Of a DNA stretch of 64,000 bases, positions 43,686 to 51,239 are shown in pieces. The stretch comes from Bacteroides sp. (GTDB lineage: Bacteria; Bacteroidota; Bacteroidia; Bacteroidales; Bacteroidaceae), in NCBI GenBank assembly GCA_017992695.1, contig JAGOOC010000003.1, forward strand, positions 62,001-126,000, written 5' to 3'. A program made the translations under genes and the position numbers. The stretch's first letter is position 1, and each line of letters opens with the position of its first letter. Below the pieces are notes generated by a model, which saw only the letters and a program-made list of their open reading frames with translations, was not told the origin of the DNA and did not search any database.

Positions 43686-45995
43686 TTAGAATCGGCAGCG
43701 AATATCTATGCCCAGTTGCATGGGGCGTCCTCGTTGTTCGAATCCGTTGCCCATGGATTCAAAGTAGAAGGCTTGGTACTTTTTGTCTAATGCATTGCGC
43801 ACCCATAAAGCAACCGCCCCATTCCCTTTTTCGAGGCTTACGCGACCGTTCAGTGTGCCGTAGAAGGCTTGGCTGGCAGCGTTGTTTTCGGTCCAGAAGA
43901 TGCGTCCGGCAGCGTTGTAGTTGGCATTGAGTTGTACGCGGTCGAGCCAGTAGCGGGGTGCCAGTGTAAAGAGGTATTGCGCGCCTAGGTTGAAGGTGTG
44001 CTTGGGCACAAAGGGAACATAATTTCCGTTGTAATTGATATCTACATATCCATCCTTGGTTTTTGTATTGGTGATGTAATCGCTGAAGGTGGCATAGGTA
44101 TATCCGTAGTTAGCGTTCAGGCTTAACTCATCGGTTAGGTTTACGCGTACTGCAGCCTCCGCACCATAACTTTGGCTTTTACCGGCATTGACCGTGATGC
44201 GTCCCAGTCCGCTTTCGGCAAACTTGGCAATCTGTTGATCGCGTGTGTCCATGTAGAACGCTGCCAGATCCATCCATAGCTTTCCGTCCCAGAGCGTAAG
44301 GTGTGTGCCCACTTCGTAGTTCCATGCATATTCGGGTTTGTAGGTGATGGCAGCCTCCACTTGTTCGGGGGTGAGTGTAGCAACTTCGCTACCAGGGCGT
44401 GCAGCTAGCTGTCCGCTGATGACGTCTGAGAACATCTGAATGTTGTACCCTCCCGACCGGTAGCCTCGGCTCACCGATGCATACAGGTTGTTCTGTTTGT
44501 TGAAGTCATATTTCAGCGCAAACTTAGGCAATAGTTGCAGGTAGTCGTTATCCGCTTTCCCATGAATGTTGGCTTCTTGTGTACCTGCCGGGCCCATCGG
44601 TACATTGTTTCTATACATTTGATACTTCATAGCGGCCGAAGAGTTGTAGTCAATCTCTATCTTTTCATAATCCAGTCTCAGTCCGATTGTGGCCGATAAG
44701 CCTTCCGTCAGCAGGTCATTGAATGTTGATTCGTGGAACAGTGCAACGCCCATCGTAGGCGTATCGAACGATCCCGGGATGCCGAATTGATCATCCAGCA
44801 GATCCATTCTCATGGGCGTGTTGCTCATTTGTCCGTTGATCATGCTCTCGATCATTCCGATACCGTCTTTCTTGAACGTAACAGGCGCATTGGTATCGAG
44901 CCATTGGTAAAAACCAAAAGCACCCGCTACCCAGTCCCAACGGCGGTTGTTGCCCTGACTCTTGAAGGTAATCTCCTCGGTAAGCGTTTTCTGTCTTTGC
45001 TTCTGCTCAAGCGTATAAGTATCGTCTCTGAGAAAATCTTGATCGATAAACATACGGTCTTTGAGCTGCTGAAAGCCTGTAACAGAGCTTAGCACGAAAC
45101 CGTTGCCCCGATACTCCAGATTCAATCCCGTATTGAGCAGGTTGCGGTAGTAGCTGCTTGGGTCGTTGTTGGTTATCTTGCCGATATCCTCTGCATGTCT
45201 CTCTGCCTTGGGGTTGGCTGCTCCGGTATAGAAGTAAGGATATCCGCCTTGATCGCTATATTCGTAGCTCACGTTGAGGTCGAGCTTCAGGTTATCCGTG
45301 GGCAAAAAAATACCTCGAAATCGTCCGCCGGCCGCATTCGTTTTGTCCACTCGTTTACCGGTGTCGCTGTGTTTGAAGAATCCCCCTGCATGCTCATAGA
45401 ACGCTCCCGTAGAGAAAGCAAACTTCTCTGATGCGCGGTGATAGTGCGTTACCGATGCATTGTAATTGTTGTACGATCCTGCGCTCAGACGCAAGTCTGT
45501 GCCCTGATAGGTGAAGGGCGATTTGGTGTGTACTTTGATGAGTCCGCCCATCGTATTGCGCCCGTAGAGCGTGCCTTGCGGTCCGCGCAACACATCGATG
45601 CGTTCAATATCGGCGTAGTTGAAGTCGAAAGCCGACTTGTCAATGTAGGGTACATTGTCAACATACAACCCTACCGAAGGGGTGTTGATGCGCGACCCGA
45701 TGCCGCGAATGTAAATGGCCGAGGTGAGTTTCGAACCATAATCGGGGATGAAGATGTTGGGAACTATCGAGGTGAGGTCTTTGATCGATTTCACCTGATT
45801 GGCCTGCATCTCTTTTTGCGAGAGCAGGGTTACCGCTGTGGGTTGTTGGCGTAGTTTGCGGTTCTCTTTCGGCGAGGCTATCACTACAATCTCTTCTACA
45901 TCTACCACCTTGAGGGTGTCTTTAGGGAGTTCATCGGCCCACGCATTTGCTGTTGCCAGCAAGGCAAGGGCTACGAGTAACGTGTTTCTTCTCAT
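43686..45995 (-). CDS. TonB-dependent outer-membrane receptor (substrate unknown)
   Basis: Outer-membrane active transporter, 769 aa from ATG 45995; the longer TTG frame would begin within the -7 box and is rejected. Signal peptide about 1-20 (ends NAWA). Plug domain about 45-165 with QPTAVTLLSQKEMQANQVKS and the typical RIDVLRGPQGTLYGRNTMGG near 135; then a 22-strand barrel with YKFD/YNFNKQNNLYASVSRGYR and a terminal Phe (DIRCRF). No SusD partner lies beside it. Directly downstream of a LuxR-type regulator; the ligand is not evident (iron chelate or vitamin are possible). Confidence 0.9.
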   Translation of the reverse strand: MRRNTLLVALALLATANAWADELPKDTLKVVDVEEIVVIASPKENRKLRQQPTAVTLLSQKEMQANQVKSIKDLTSIVPNIFIPDYGSKLTSAIYIRGIGSRINTPSVGLYVDNVPYIDKSAFDFNYADIERIDVLRGPQGTLYGRNTMGGLIKVHTKSPFTYQGTDLRLSAGSYNNYNASVTHYHRASEKFAFSTGAFYEHAGGFFKHSDTGKRVDKTNAAGGRFRGIFLPTDNLKLDLNVSYEYSDQGGYPYFYTGAANPKAERHAEDIGKITNNDPSSYYRNLLNTGLNLEYRGNGFVLSSVTGFQQLKDRMFIDQDFLRDDTYTLEQKQRQKTLTEEITFKSQGNNRRWDWVAGAFGFYQWLDTNAPVTFKKDGIGMIESMINGQMSNTPMRMDLLDDQFGIPGSFDTPTMGVALFHESTFNDLLTEGLSATIGLRLDYEKIEIDYNSSAAMKYQMYRNNVPMGPAGTQEANIHGKADNDYLQLLPKFALKYDFNKQNNLYASVSRGYRSGGYNIQMFSDVISGQLAARPGSEVATLTPEQVEAAITYKPEYAWNYEVGTHLTLWDGKLWMDLAAFYMDTRDQQIAKFAESGLGRITVNAGKSQSYGAEAAVRVNLTDELSLNANYGYTYATFSDYITNTKTKDGYVDINYNGNYVPFVPKHTFNLGAQYLFTLAPRYWLDRVQLNANYNAAGRIFWTENNAASQAFYGTLNGRVSLEKGNGAVALWVRNALDKKYQAFYFESMGNGFEQRGRPMQLGIDIRCRF

Positions 45996-46013
45996 TGTTT
46001 CTTCTTTTGGGTG

Positions 46014-46044
46014 CAAAGTAACGATAAACTTACGAGTTGGGCAA
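46014..46044 (-). promoter_or_regulatory. Promoter region of the TonB receptor
   Basis: On the minus strand TTG at 46042-46044 and TTACTTTG at 46014-46021 (one mismatch to TAnnTTTG), gap 20 nt. A 6-bp inverted repeat (AATCCT/AGGATT, 46043-46062) lies just upstream and could be a regulator site. Confidence 0.55.
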
Positions 46045-46082
46045 TCCTCATTTATTAGGATTCTGCTTCTTGTTTAATTGAA

Positions 46083-46763
46083 TTATATCCGGTCGGCCTC
46101 TATGTATCCGTTCATGACCGCATAGATGGTAAGTCCCGACACCGACTTGATGCCCAGTTTCTCGGTAATGTTCTTGCGGTGCGTGATAACGGTGGTGAGG
46201 CTGATGTTTAGCTTGTCGGCAATCTCTTTGTTGATGAGCCCTTTGGTGAGCAGTACGAGCACCTCTATCTCGCGCGTCGACAGGTCGTGCTTGCTCGTCC
46301 CACTCGGTGTTGAGGAGTGGTGGTAAGGCTCGGTGGGGTGTCCGTCGCGGTGAGCCTGCTGGTGCAGTTTGAGGATATCCTTTACCAATCGCTCTTCGGG
46401 TTGATAGATGTTGAGTGTGGGCATGCCCACCAGTTGCAGCGGTTGGCTTTCGCCCCCTGCAAGCACAATGGTTTTTGGCTTGCGGGGAAGGAAGAAAGCG
46501 GTGTGCTCTACATAGATTTGTGCCGAAATGAAGTAATGGGCATACATATCGGGCGTGTCATCCATCAGCGCTGCGAAGCTGCTGAACGACCGTAGGATTG
46601 CCGACGGAATCATCCGTTCGAGAATCGCGGTGAGCCCGATTGCCGTAAGCGTGTTAGGCTCAACAATAGCGATCTCGGGTGCATGTTTCATCTTCCCTTT
46701 GGATGCGTGTTTCATCTGTTCTTCGGGCGTGTGCTTCATTACCTCTTGGCGTACGTTTATCAT
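46083..46763 (-). CDS. LuxR-type regulator with receiver-like domain lacking the phospho-acceptor
   Basis: DNA-binding protein, 226 aa. The N-terminal 140 residues (EIAIVEPNTLTAIGLTAILE onward) resemble a response-regulator receiver, but the expected Asp after the third strand is absent (the sequence reads HYFISAQIYVEHTAFF). The C-terminus is a LuxR HTH: LSTREIEVLVLLTKGLINKE near 165 and TTVITHRKNITEKLGIKS. ATG 46763 is preferred because it overlaps the upstream stop region (TGA-A-ATG) and has an AAGGATGA ribosome site; longer frames run inside the FAD gene. Three 24-bp repeats at its start give in-frame ATGs. Probably controls the adjacent TonB receptor. Confidence 0.85.
   Translation of the reverse strand: MINVRQEVMKHTPEEQMKHASKGKMKHAPEIAIVEPNTLTAIGLTAILERMIPSAILRSFSSFAALMDDTPDMYAHYFISAQIYVEHTAFFLPRKPKTIVLAGGESQPLQLVGMPTLNIYQPEERLVKDILKLHQQAHRDGHPTEPYHHSSTPSGTSKHDLSTREIEVLVLLTKGLINKEIADKLNISLTTVITHRKNITEKLGIKSVSGLTIYAVMNGYIEADRI
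46668..46739 (-). repeat. 24-bp tandem repeat at the LuxR gene start
   Basis: Three 24-bp units beginning ATGAAACA (minus strand, at 46739, 46715, 46691) encode MKHTPEEQ, MKHASKGK and MKHAPEIA. Each begins with an in-frame ATG, so three alternative starts exist. Confidence 0.8.
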
Positions 46764-46764
46764 T

Positions 46765-48336
46765 TCATCCTTTTGTAAAATAAGTAGCAGCAGCCTCGGC
46801 GCAACGCTCTCCGTCGATCGCTGCCGACACAATGCCGCCGGCATAGCCAGCCCCTTCGCCACAAGGGAAGAGTCCGCTTACGCTGACGTGTTGCAGCGTC
46901 TCGTTATCACGCACAATGCGCACGGGCGAAGAGGTGCGCGTCTCCACGCCAATCATCACCGCCTCGTTGGTGAGGAATCCATGGCTCATCCGTCCGAACT
47001 GTTGAAGCCCCAGTTGCAGCCTGCGGCTCACAAAGTCGGGCAGGCAAAAGTGCAACGGAGAGGAGATCAGCCCGGGAGTGTATGACGTTTCGGGCAGGTC
47101 GTAGCTTAACTTCTTGCGGGTAAAGTCTGTCATGCGTTGAGCCGGAGCCGTTTGGCGCATGCCGCCTTGCAGCCAGCTCTGTCGCTCCATCTCCTCTTGA
47201 AAGCGCAATACCGAAAGCACATCGCCCGGAGTTGCCCCTTCGGCAAGGGGAATATCTTGGGGGCGCACCTCGACCACCATGCCCGAGTTGCTCCACTTCG
47301 ATCCGCGGTTCGAGGGCGACATGCCGTTGACCACCACCTGTTCGGGGCCGCTGGCCGCCGGTACTACGATGCCGCCGGGGCACATGCAGAAGCTGTACAC
47401 GCCTCGCTCTTCGACCTGTGTCACAAAGCTGTATTCGGCAGCCGGCAGAAATTCGCCACGTCCTTTGCTGCGGTGGTACTGTATCTGGTCAATCAGCTCT
47501 GCCGGATGCTCCAGACGAACGCCTACGGCAATGCCTTTGGCTTCCATCGTTACGTTGTTGTTTGCCAACCAGCGATACACATCGCGTGCCGAGTGTCCGG
47601 TAGCCAGAATCACCGGTCCGAGGAACGTTTTTCCGGTAGAAGTCTCAATACCTTTACTCTCGTTGTTCTCAATGATGAGGCGCTCCATGCGTGTCTCGAA
47701 ATGTACCTCGCCACCACAACCGATGATGGTGTTGCGCATGTTCTCAATTACCCGTGGCAACTTGTCTGTTCCGATGTGCGGATGTGCATCGGCCAGAATC
47801 GCTGTCGAGGCTCCGTGTTGGCAAAATACGTGCATAATCTTGTCCGTATTGCCCCGCTTCTTGCTGCGGGTATATAATTTCCCATCCGAGTAGGCTCCGG
47901 CTCCGCCTTCGCCGAAGCTGTAGTTCGACTCGGGGTTCACCGTGTGCTCGCGGCTGATCAGTGCCAAGTCTTTTTTGCGTTCGCGCACATCCTTCCCCCG
48001 CTCTACAATAATGGGGCGCAAGCCCAGTTCAATCAAGCGCAAAGCTGCGAACAGCCCGGCAGGACCGGCACCTACCACAATCACTTGTGGCTTTCCTTCC
48101 ACATTCGGGTAAACGGTGTGCGTATACTCGTCGTCGGTGGGTGCTTCGTTGATGTACACGCGCACCTTCAGGTTCACATAGATGATGCGTTGACGCGCAT
48201 CGATGCTTCGTTTGAGTACACGGATGGCGGTGATTTCTTGGGGATCCACTCCCTTTTCTTTTCCTAAGTAAGTTTTCAGGGTTTGCTCCTGAGCTGCAAT
48301 CTCGGGGAGAATGCGTAGTTGGTATTCTTGTATCAT
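46765..48336 (-). CDS. FAD-dependent dehydrogenase, COG2509 group
   Basis: Uncharacterised NAD(FAD)-utilising dehydrogenase of 523 aa. The FAD-binding motif VVGAGPAGLFAALRL lies near residue 87, and VERGKDVRERKKDLA near 114 is conserved in this family. The tail FPCGEGAGYAGGIVSAAIDG near 490 is a second FAD site, as in GidA-like enzymes. The N-terminus (about 1-75) is a small beta-rich domain. Its substrate is unknown. It lies 16 bp after radA and its stop codon abuts the LuxR start. Confidence 0.85.
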   Translation of the reverse strand: MIQEYQLRILPEIAAQEQTLKTYLGKEKGVDPQEITAIRVLKRSIDARQRIIYVNLKVRVYINEAPTDDEYTHTVYPNVEGKPQVIVVGAGPAGLFAALRLIELGLRPIIVERGKDVRERKKDLALISREHTVNPESNYSFGEGGAGAYSDGKLYTRSKKRGNTDKIMHVFCQHGASTAILADAHPHIGTDKLPRVIENMRNTIIGCGGEVHFETRMERLIIENNESKGIETSTGKTFLGPVILATGHSARDVYRWLANNNVTMEAKGIAVGVRLEHPAELIDQIQYHRSKGRGEFLPAAEYSFVTQVEERGVYSFCMCPGGIVVPAASGPEQVVVNGMSPSNRGSKWSNSGMVVEVRPQDIPLAEGATPGDVLSVLRFQEEMERQSWLQGGMRQTAPAQRMTDFTRKKLSYDLPETSYTPGLISSPLHFCLPDFVSRRLQLGLQQFGRMSHGFLTNEAVMIGVETRTSSPVRIVRDNETLQHVSVSGLFPCGEGAGYAGGIVSAAIDGERCAEAAATYFTKG

Positions 48337-48352
48337 AATGTTTCTTTCTTTA

Positions 48353-49723
48353 TTACCCGAACAGTGCCCTGAAAGCCTCTTCCACTTTCCTTACCGGCAC
48401 CAGTTCAATCTTTATCTTCTTGGTATCAATACCTTGCAGGTTGTGTTTGGGCAAGATGATCCGTTTGAAACCCAGCTTCTCGGCTTCGCCAATGCGCTGC
48501 TCAATGCGGTTTACGGGGCGAATCTCGCCCGACAATCCAATCTCGCCTGCCATGCAAACACCCGGTTCGATGGCGGCGTCCATGTTCGACGAGAGGATGG
48601 CACTAATCACGGCCAGGTCAATGGCAGGATCGTTCACCTTCAGTCCGCCGGCAATGTTAAGGAACACATCCTTTTGTGCCAACTTAAAACCCACTCGTTT
48701 TTCGAGTACCGCCAGCAACATGTTCATGCGTCGCAGGTCGAAACCCGTAGCCGAACGTTGCGGATTGCCGTACACGGCAGAGCTCACCAGCGCCTGTGTC
48801 TCGATGAGAAACGGACGAACCCCCTCGATGGCTGAGGCGATGGCCACACCGCTCATGCCTTCGTGATCTTGCGAGAGTAACAGCTCCGAGGGGTTGCTCA
48901 CCTGTCGCAGCCCGTCTTGCCTCATCTCGTAGATGCCCAGTTCGGCGGTGCTGCCGAATCGGTTCTTGATGCTTCGCAAGATGCGGTACAAATGGTGCTG
49001 ATCGCCCTCAAATTGCAACACCGTGTCTACAATGTGCTCCAACACCTTGGGCCCGGCAATGCTACCTTCTTTGTTGATGTGTCCGATGAGCAACACGGCC
49101 GTGTGCGTCTCTTTGGCAAAGCGTAAGATCGATGCGGCACACTCGCGCACCTGTGCGATGCTTCCGGGCGACGACTCGATGCTTTCGGTCGAGATGGTCT
49201 GTATCGAGTCGATGATAATCAGGTCGGGGGTGGTGTTTTTGATGTGCACGTATATCTGTTCGAGCGACGTTTCGCAAACGATGAGGCAGTTGCTACTGTG
49301 ATTGGCTTGCAGGCGGTCGGCACGCAGCTTAAGCTGGCGGGCACTCTCTTCGCCCGAGACGTAAAGGATGCGCTTTTCGGAGATGCGTAGAATGGTTTGC
49401 AACACCAGTGTGGACTTCCCGATGCCCGGTTCGCCACCAATCAGCACCAATGATCCTTGTACCAATCCACCGCCAAGTACCCGGTTCAGTTCTTCGTCGT
49501 GCAGGTTGATGCGTGGTTCGTCGTCAGCTTCAATATCGTTTAGCGCGGTGGGCTTGGTTTTGGCTGTTTCGATGCCCGATACGGGGCGTTTGTTCGGCAC
49601 TTCCTTGCGAACAATCTCTTCTACGTAAGTGTTCCACTCTCCGCACGAGGGGCATTTGCCCACCCATTTGGGCGAATCTTGTCCGCAGTTACTGCATACA
49701 TAAACGGTTTTCTCTTTGGCCAT
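48353..49723 (-). CDS. radA: DNA repair protein RadA
   Basis: Helicase-like branch-migration factor of recombination, 456 aa. Zinc finger CSNCGQDSPKWVGKCPSCGEW near residue 9-29, Walker A GGEPGIGKST near 94, RadA-specific KNRFGSTAELGIYEM near 255, and a C-terminal Lon-like domain (about 290-456). ATG 49723 (MAKEKTVYVC) is preferred; the 13-residue extension to 49762 lacks conservation. Followed 16 bp later by the FAD gene. Confidence 0.95.
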   Translation of the reverse strand: MAKEKTVYVCSNCGQDSPKWVGKCPSCGEWNTYVEEIVRKEVPNKRPVSGIETAKTKPTALNDIEADDEPRINLHDEELNRVLGGGLVQGSLVLIGGEPGIGKSTLVLQTILRISEKRILYVSGEESARQLKLRADRLQANHSSNCLIVCETSLEQIYVHIKNTTPDLIIIDSIQTISTESIESSPGSIAQVRECAASILRFAKETHTAVLLIGHINKEGSIAGPKVLEHIVDTVLQFEGDQHHLYRILRSIKNRFGSTAELGIYEMRQDGLRQVSNPSELLLSQDHEGMSGVAIASAIEGVRPFLIETQALVSSAVYGNPQRSATGFDLRRMNMLLAVLEKRVGFKLAQKDVFLNIAGGLKVNDPAIDLAVISAILSSNMDAAIEPGVCMAGEIGLSGEIRPVNRIEQRIGEAEKLGFKRIILPKHNLQGIDTKKIKIELVPVRKVEEAFRALFG

Positions 49724-49796
49724 GGAGGGATCAATTGATAAATAACCCTCAAAAGTACTCAATTCCTCTTATTCTACAATCATGATGGAGGTGGTT

Positions 49797-50840
49797 TTAT
49801 TCAGGCGCGGTAATTTCGCCTGCCATGGGGTGGCTCATCCGCCTGCGTATTTCTTCGCAATCGTACCCATGTCCCAACAAAAACATCAACTTGGTTACAG
49901 CCGACTCGGTGGTGCTGTCGTACCCACTCACCACACCTGCTTGTAGCAACTGATAGCCCGTTTCGTAACGTTCCATCTCGACCATACCCGCTTTGCACTG
50001 GGTGATGTTCACAATGACAATGCCCCGCTCGCTGGCTTCGCGCAGCAGGCGGATGAACCAATTCTTGCGCGGTGCATTGCCCGATCCGTAGGTTTCGAGC
50101 ACAACGGCTCTCAGTCCTTCGATAGTGAGCATGGCAGCTACTACATTTTCGTGAATGCCGGGGAAGAGTTTCAACACGGCAATGTTCGTGTCTAATAGAT
50201 AATGTGGTTTGAGCACCCGGCTATTGTCGGCAGCGCGTGTAACCGATGGGTTATATTTGATATGAATACCCACCTCGGCTAATGCGGGATAGTTGAACGA
50301 GCGGAAGGCGTTAAAGTTTTCGGCATTCAACTTCGTGGTTCGGTTGCCACGCATCAGGTGGTTTTCAAAGAAGATGCAGACTTCGGGAACGAGCGCATCT
50401 CCGTTGGTGTCAACGGCAGCTGCTATTTCGATGCTGGTTATCAAGTTCTCCTTGCCGTCGGTGCGAAGCACGCCGATGGGGAGCTGTGACCCGGTAAGAA
50501 TAACCGGTTTGTTGAGCCCTTCGAGCATAAAGCTTAGGGCAGAAGCGGTATACGCCATTGTATCTGTGCCATGTAGAATGACGAAGCCGTGGTAGAGGTT
50601 GTAGTTATCGGCGATGATGCGTACCAGTTTGCGCCAAGTTCCCGGCTCCATGTCCGACGAATCCATCGGAGGGTCGAATTGCAAGGAGTCAATGGTGAAG
50701 TCAAACCGTTGTAGCTCGGGTATGTGTTTTTGCAACTGCTCGAAGTTGAAGCTTTCGAGTGCACCGGTTTCGGCATTTTCAATCATACCAATGGTTCCAC
50801 CAGTGTATATTAACAATACGGAAGCGTTTAAGGCTGTCAT
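49797..50840 (-). CDS. ansA: Type I L-asparaginase
   Basis: Cytoplasmic hydrolase of asparagine to aspartate and ammonia, 347 aa. Both catalytic threonines are present: IYTGGTIGM near residue 12 and LHGTDTMAYTASAL near 89. ATG 50840 (MTALNASVLLIYTGG) is preferred over the TTG-free extension to 50909. No signal peptide, so type I. First gene of the minus-strand run and divergent from the threonine operon. Confidence 0.93.
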   Translation of the reverse strand: MTALNASVLLIYTGGTIGMIENAETGALESFNFEQLQKHIPELQRFDFTIDSLQFDPPMDSSDMEPGTWRKLVRIIADNYNLYHGFVILHGTDTMAYTASALSFMLEGLNKPVILTGSQLPIGVLRTDGKENLITSIEIAAAVDTNGDALVPEVCIFFENHLMRGNRTTKLNAENFNAFRSFNYPALAEVGIHIKYNPSVTRAADNSRVLKPHYLLDTNIAVLKLFPGIHENVVAAMLTIEGLRAVVLETYGSGNAPRKNWFIRLLREASERGIVIVNITQCKAGMVEMERYETGYQLLQAGVVSGYDSTTESAVTKLMFLLGHGYDCEEIRRRMSHPMAGEITAPE

Positions 50841-51004
50841 ATGCGTTATCTTTGCTAATGTTTTCTGCAAAGTTATGTATATATCTGATATATCATAACA
50901 AAACGTCAAAAAAGTGCAGGCTCATCCTCTCTAGCGGCGAAGGACGGATAATCCTTTTATCAGAAAATATTCATAAAAAGTAATAGACTGAATGATTTTA
51001 TTAT

Positions 51005-51012
51005 TACTTTTG
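51005..51012 (+). promoter_or_regulatory. Promoter -7 box of the threonine operon
   Basis: TACTTTTG matches TAnnTTTG; the leader peptide starts 36 bp downstream. No clear TTTG at the -33 position. Confidence 0.6.
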
Positions 51013-51048
51013 CGACATATTATCAAAGCAACGATAGAAACTCAGACG

Positions 51049-51114
51049 ATGATGCAGTACTACTCATACACAGTCACATCCATGCACTCGATGACCATGA
51101 CCCTTTGGGGTTGA
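51049..51114 (+). CDS. Threonine operon leader peptide
   Basis: A 21-codon frame reading MMQYYSYTVTSMHSMTMTLWG. Four of 21 codons are Thr (residues 8, 10, 16, 18), and the two last Thr codons lie where the terminator stem begins (GACCAT, 51093-51098). It sits between the promoter and thrA, in the position of thrL of E. coli. The first ATG (51049) or the second (51052) can serve. Short and not checked for conservation. Confidence 0.7.
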   Translation: MMQYYSYTVTSMHSMTMTLWG

Positions 51115-51135
51115 TGGATGGTCTTTGTGTTTCTA
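51077..51135 (+). promoter_or_regulatory. Transcription attenuator of the threonine operon
   Basis: GACCAT (51093-51098) pairs with ATGGTC (51118-51123), with an inner ACCC/GGGT stem, and is followed by TTTGTGTTTC, a terminator. The competing pair CATCCAT (51077-51083) with ATGGATG (51114-51120) uses the same 3' bases, so only one can form. Ribosome stalling at Thr codons would favour one of them. Confidence 0.6.
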
Positions 51136-51239
51136 CGTGATTCACGCTTACGAAAGGTAAGCAAATTCAAGTCATTTAATTTTAAAACATAGAACCATTG
51201 CCCGGCAAAGAGGAAAATGGTATTAAATTATACACTGAA

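Noticed and set aside
46764-46862. Longer N-terminus of the LuxR regulator
   Set aside because: It lies wholly inside the FAD dehydrogenase gene; ATG 46763 has a good ribosome site and follows the stop codon.
48311-48835. Plus-strand open frame of 174 residues opposite radA
   Set aside because: Antisense shadow of radA; the radA protein is complete with all motifs.
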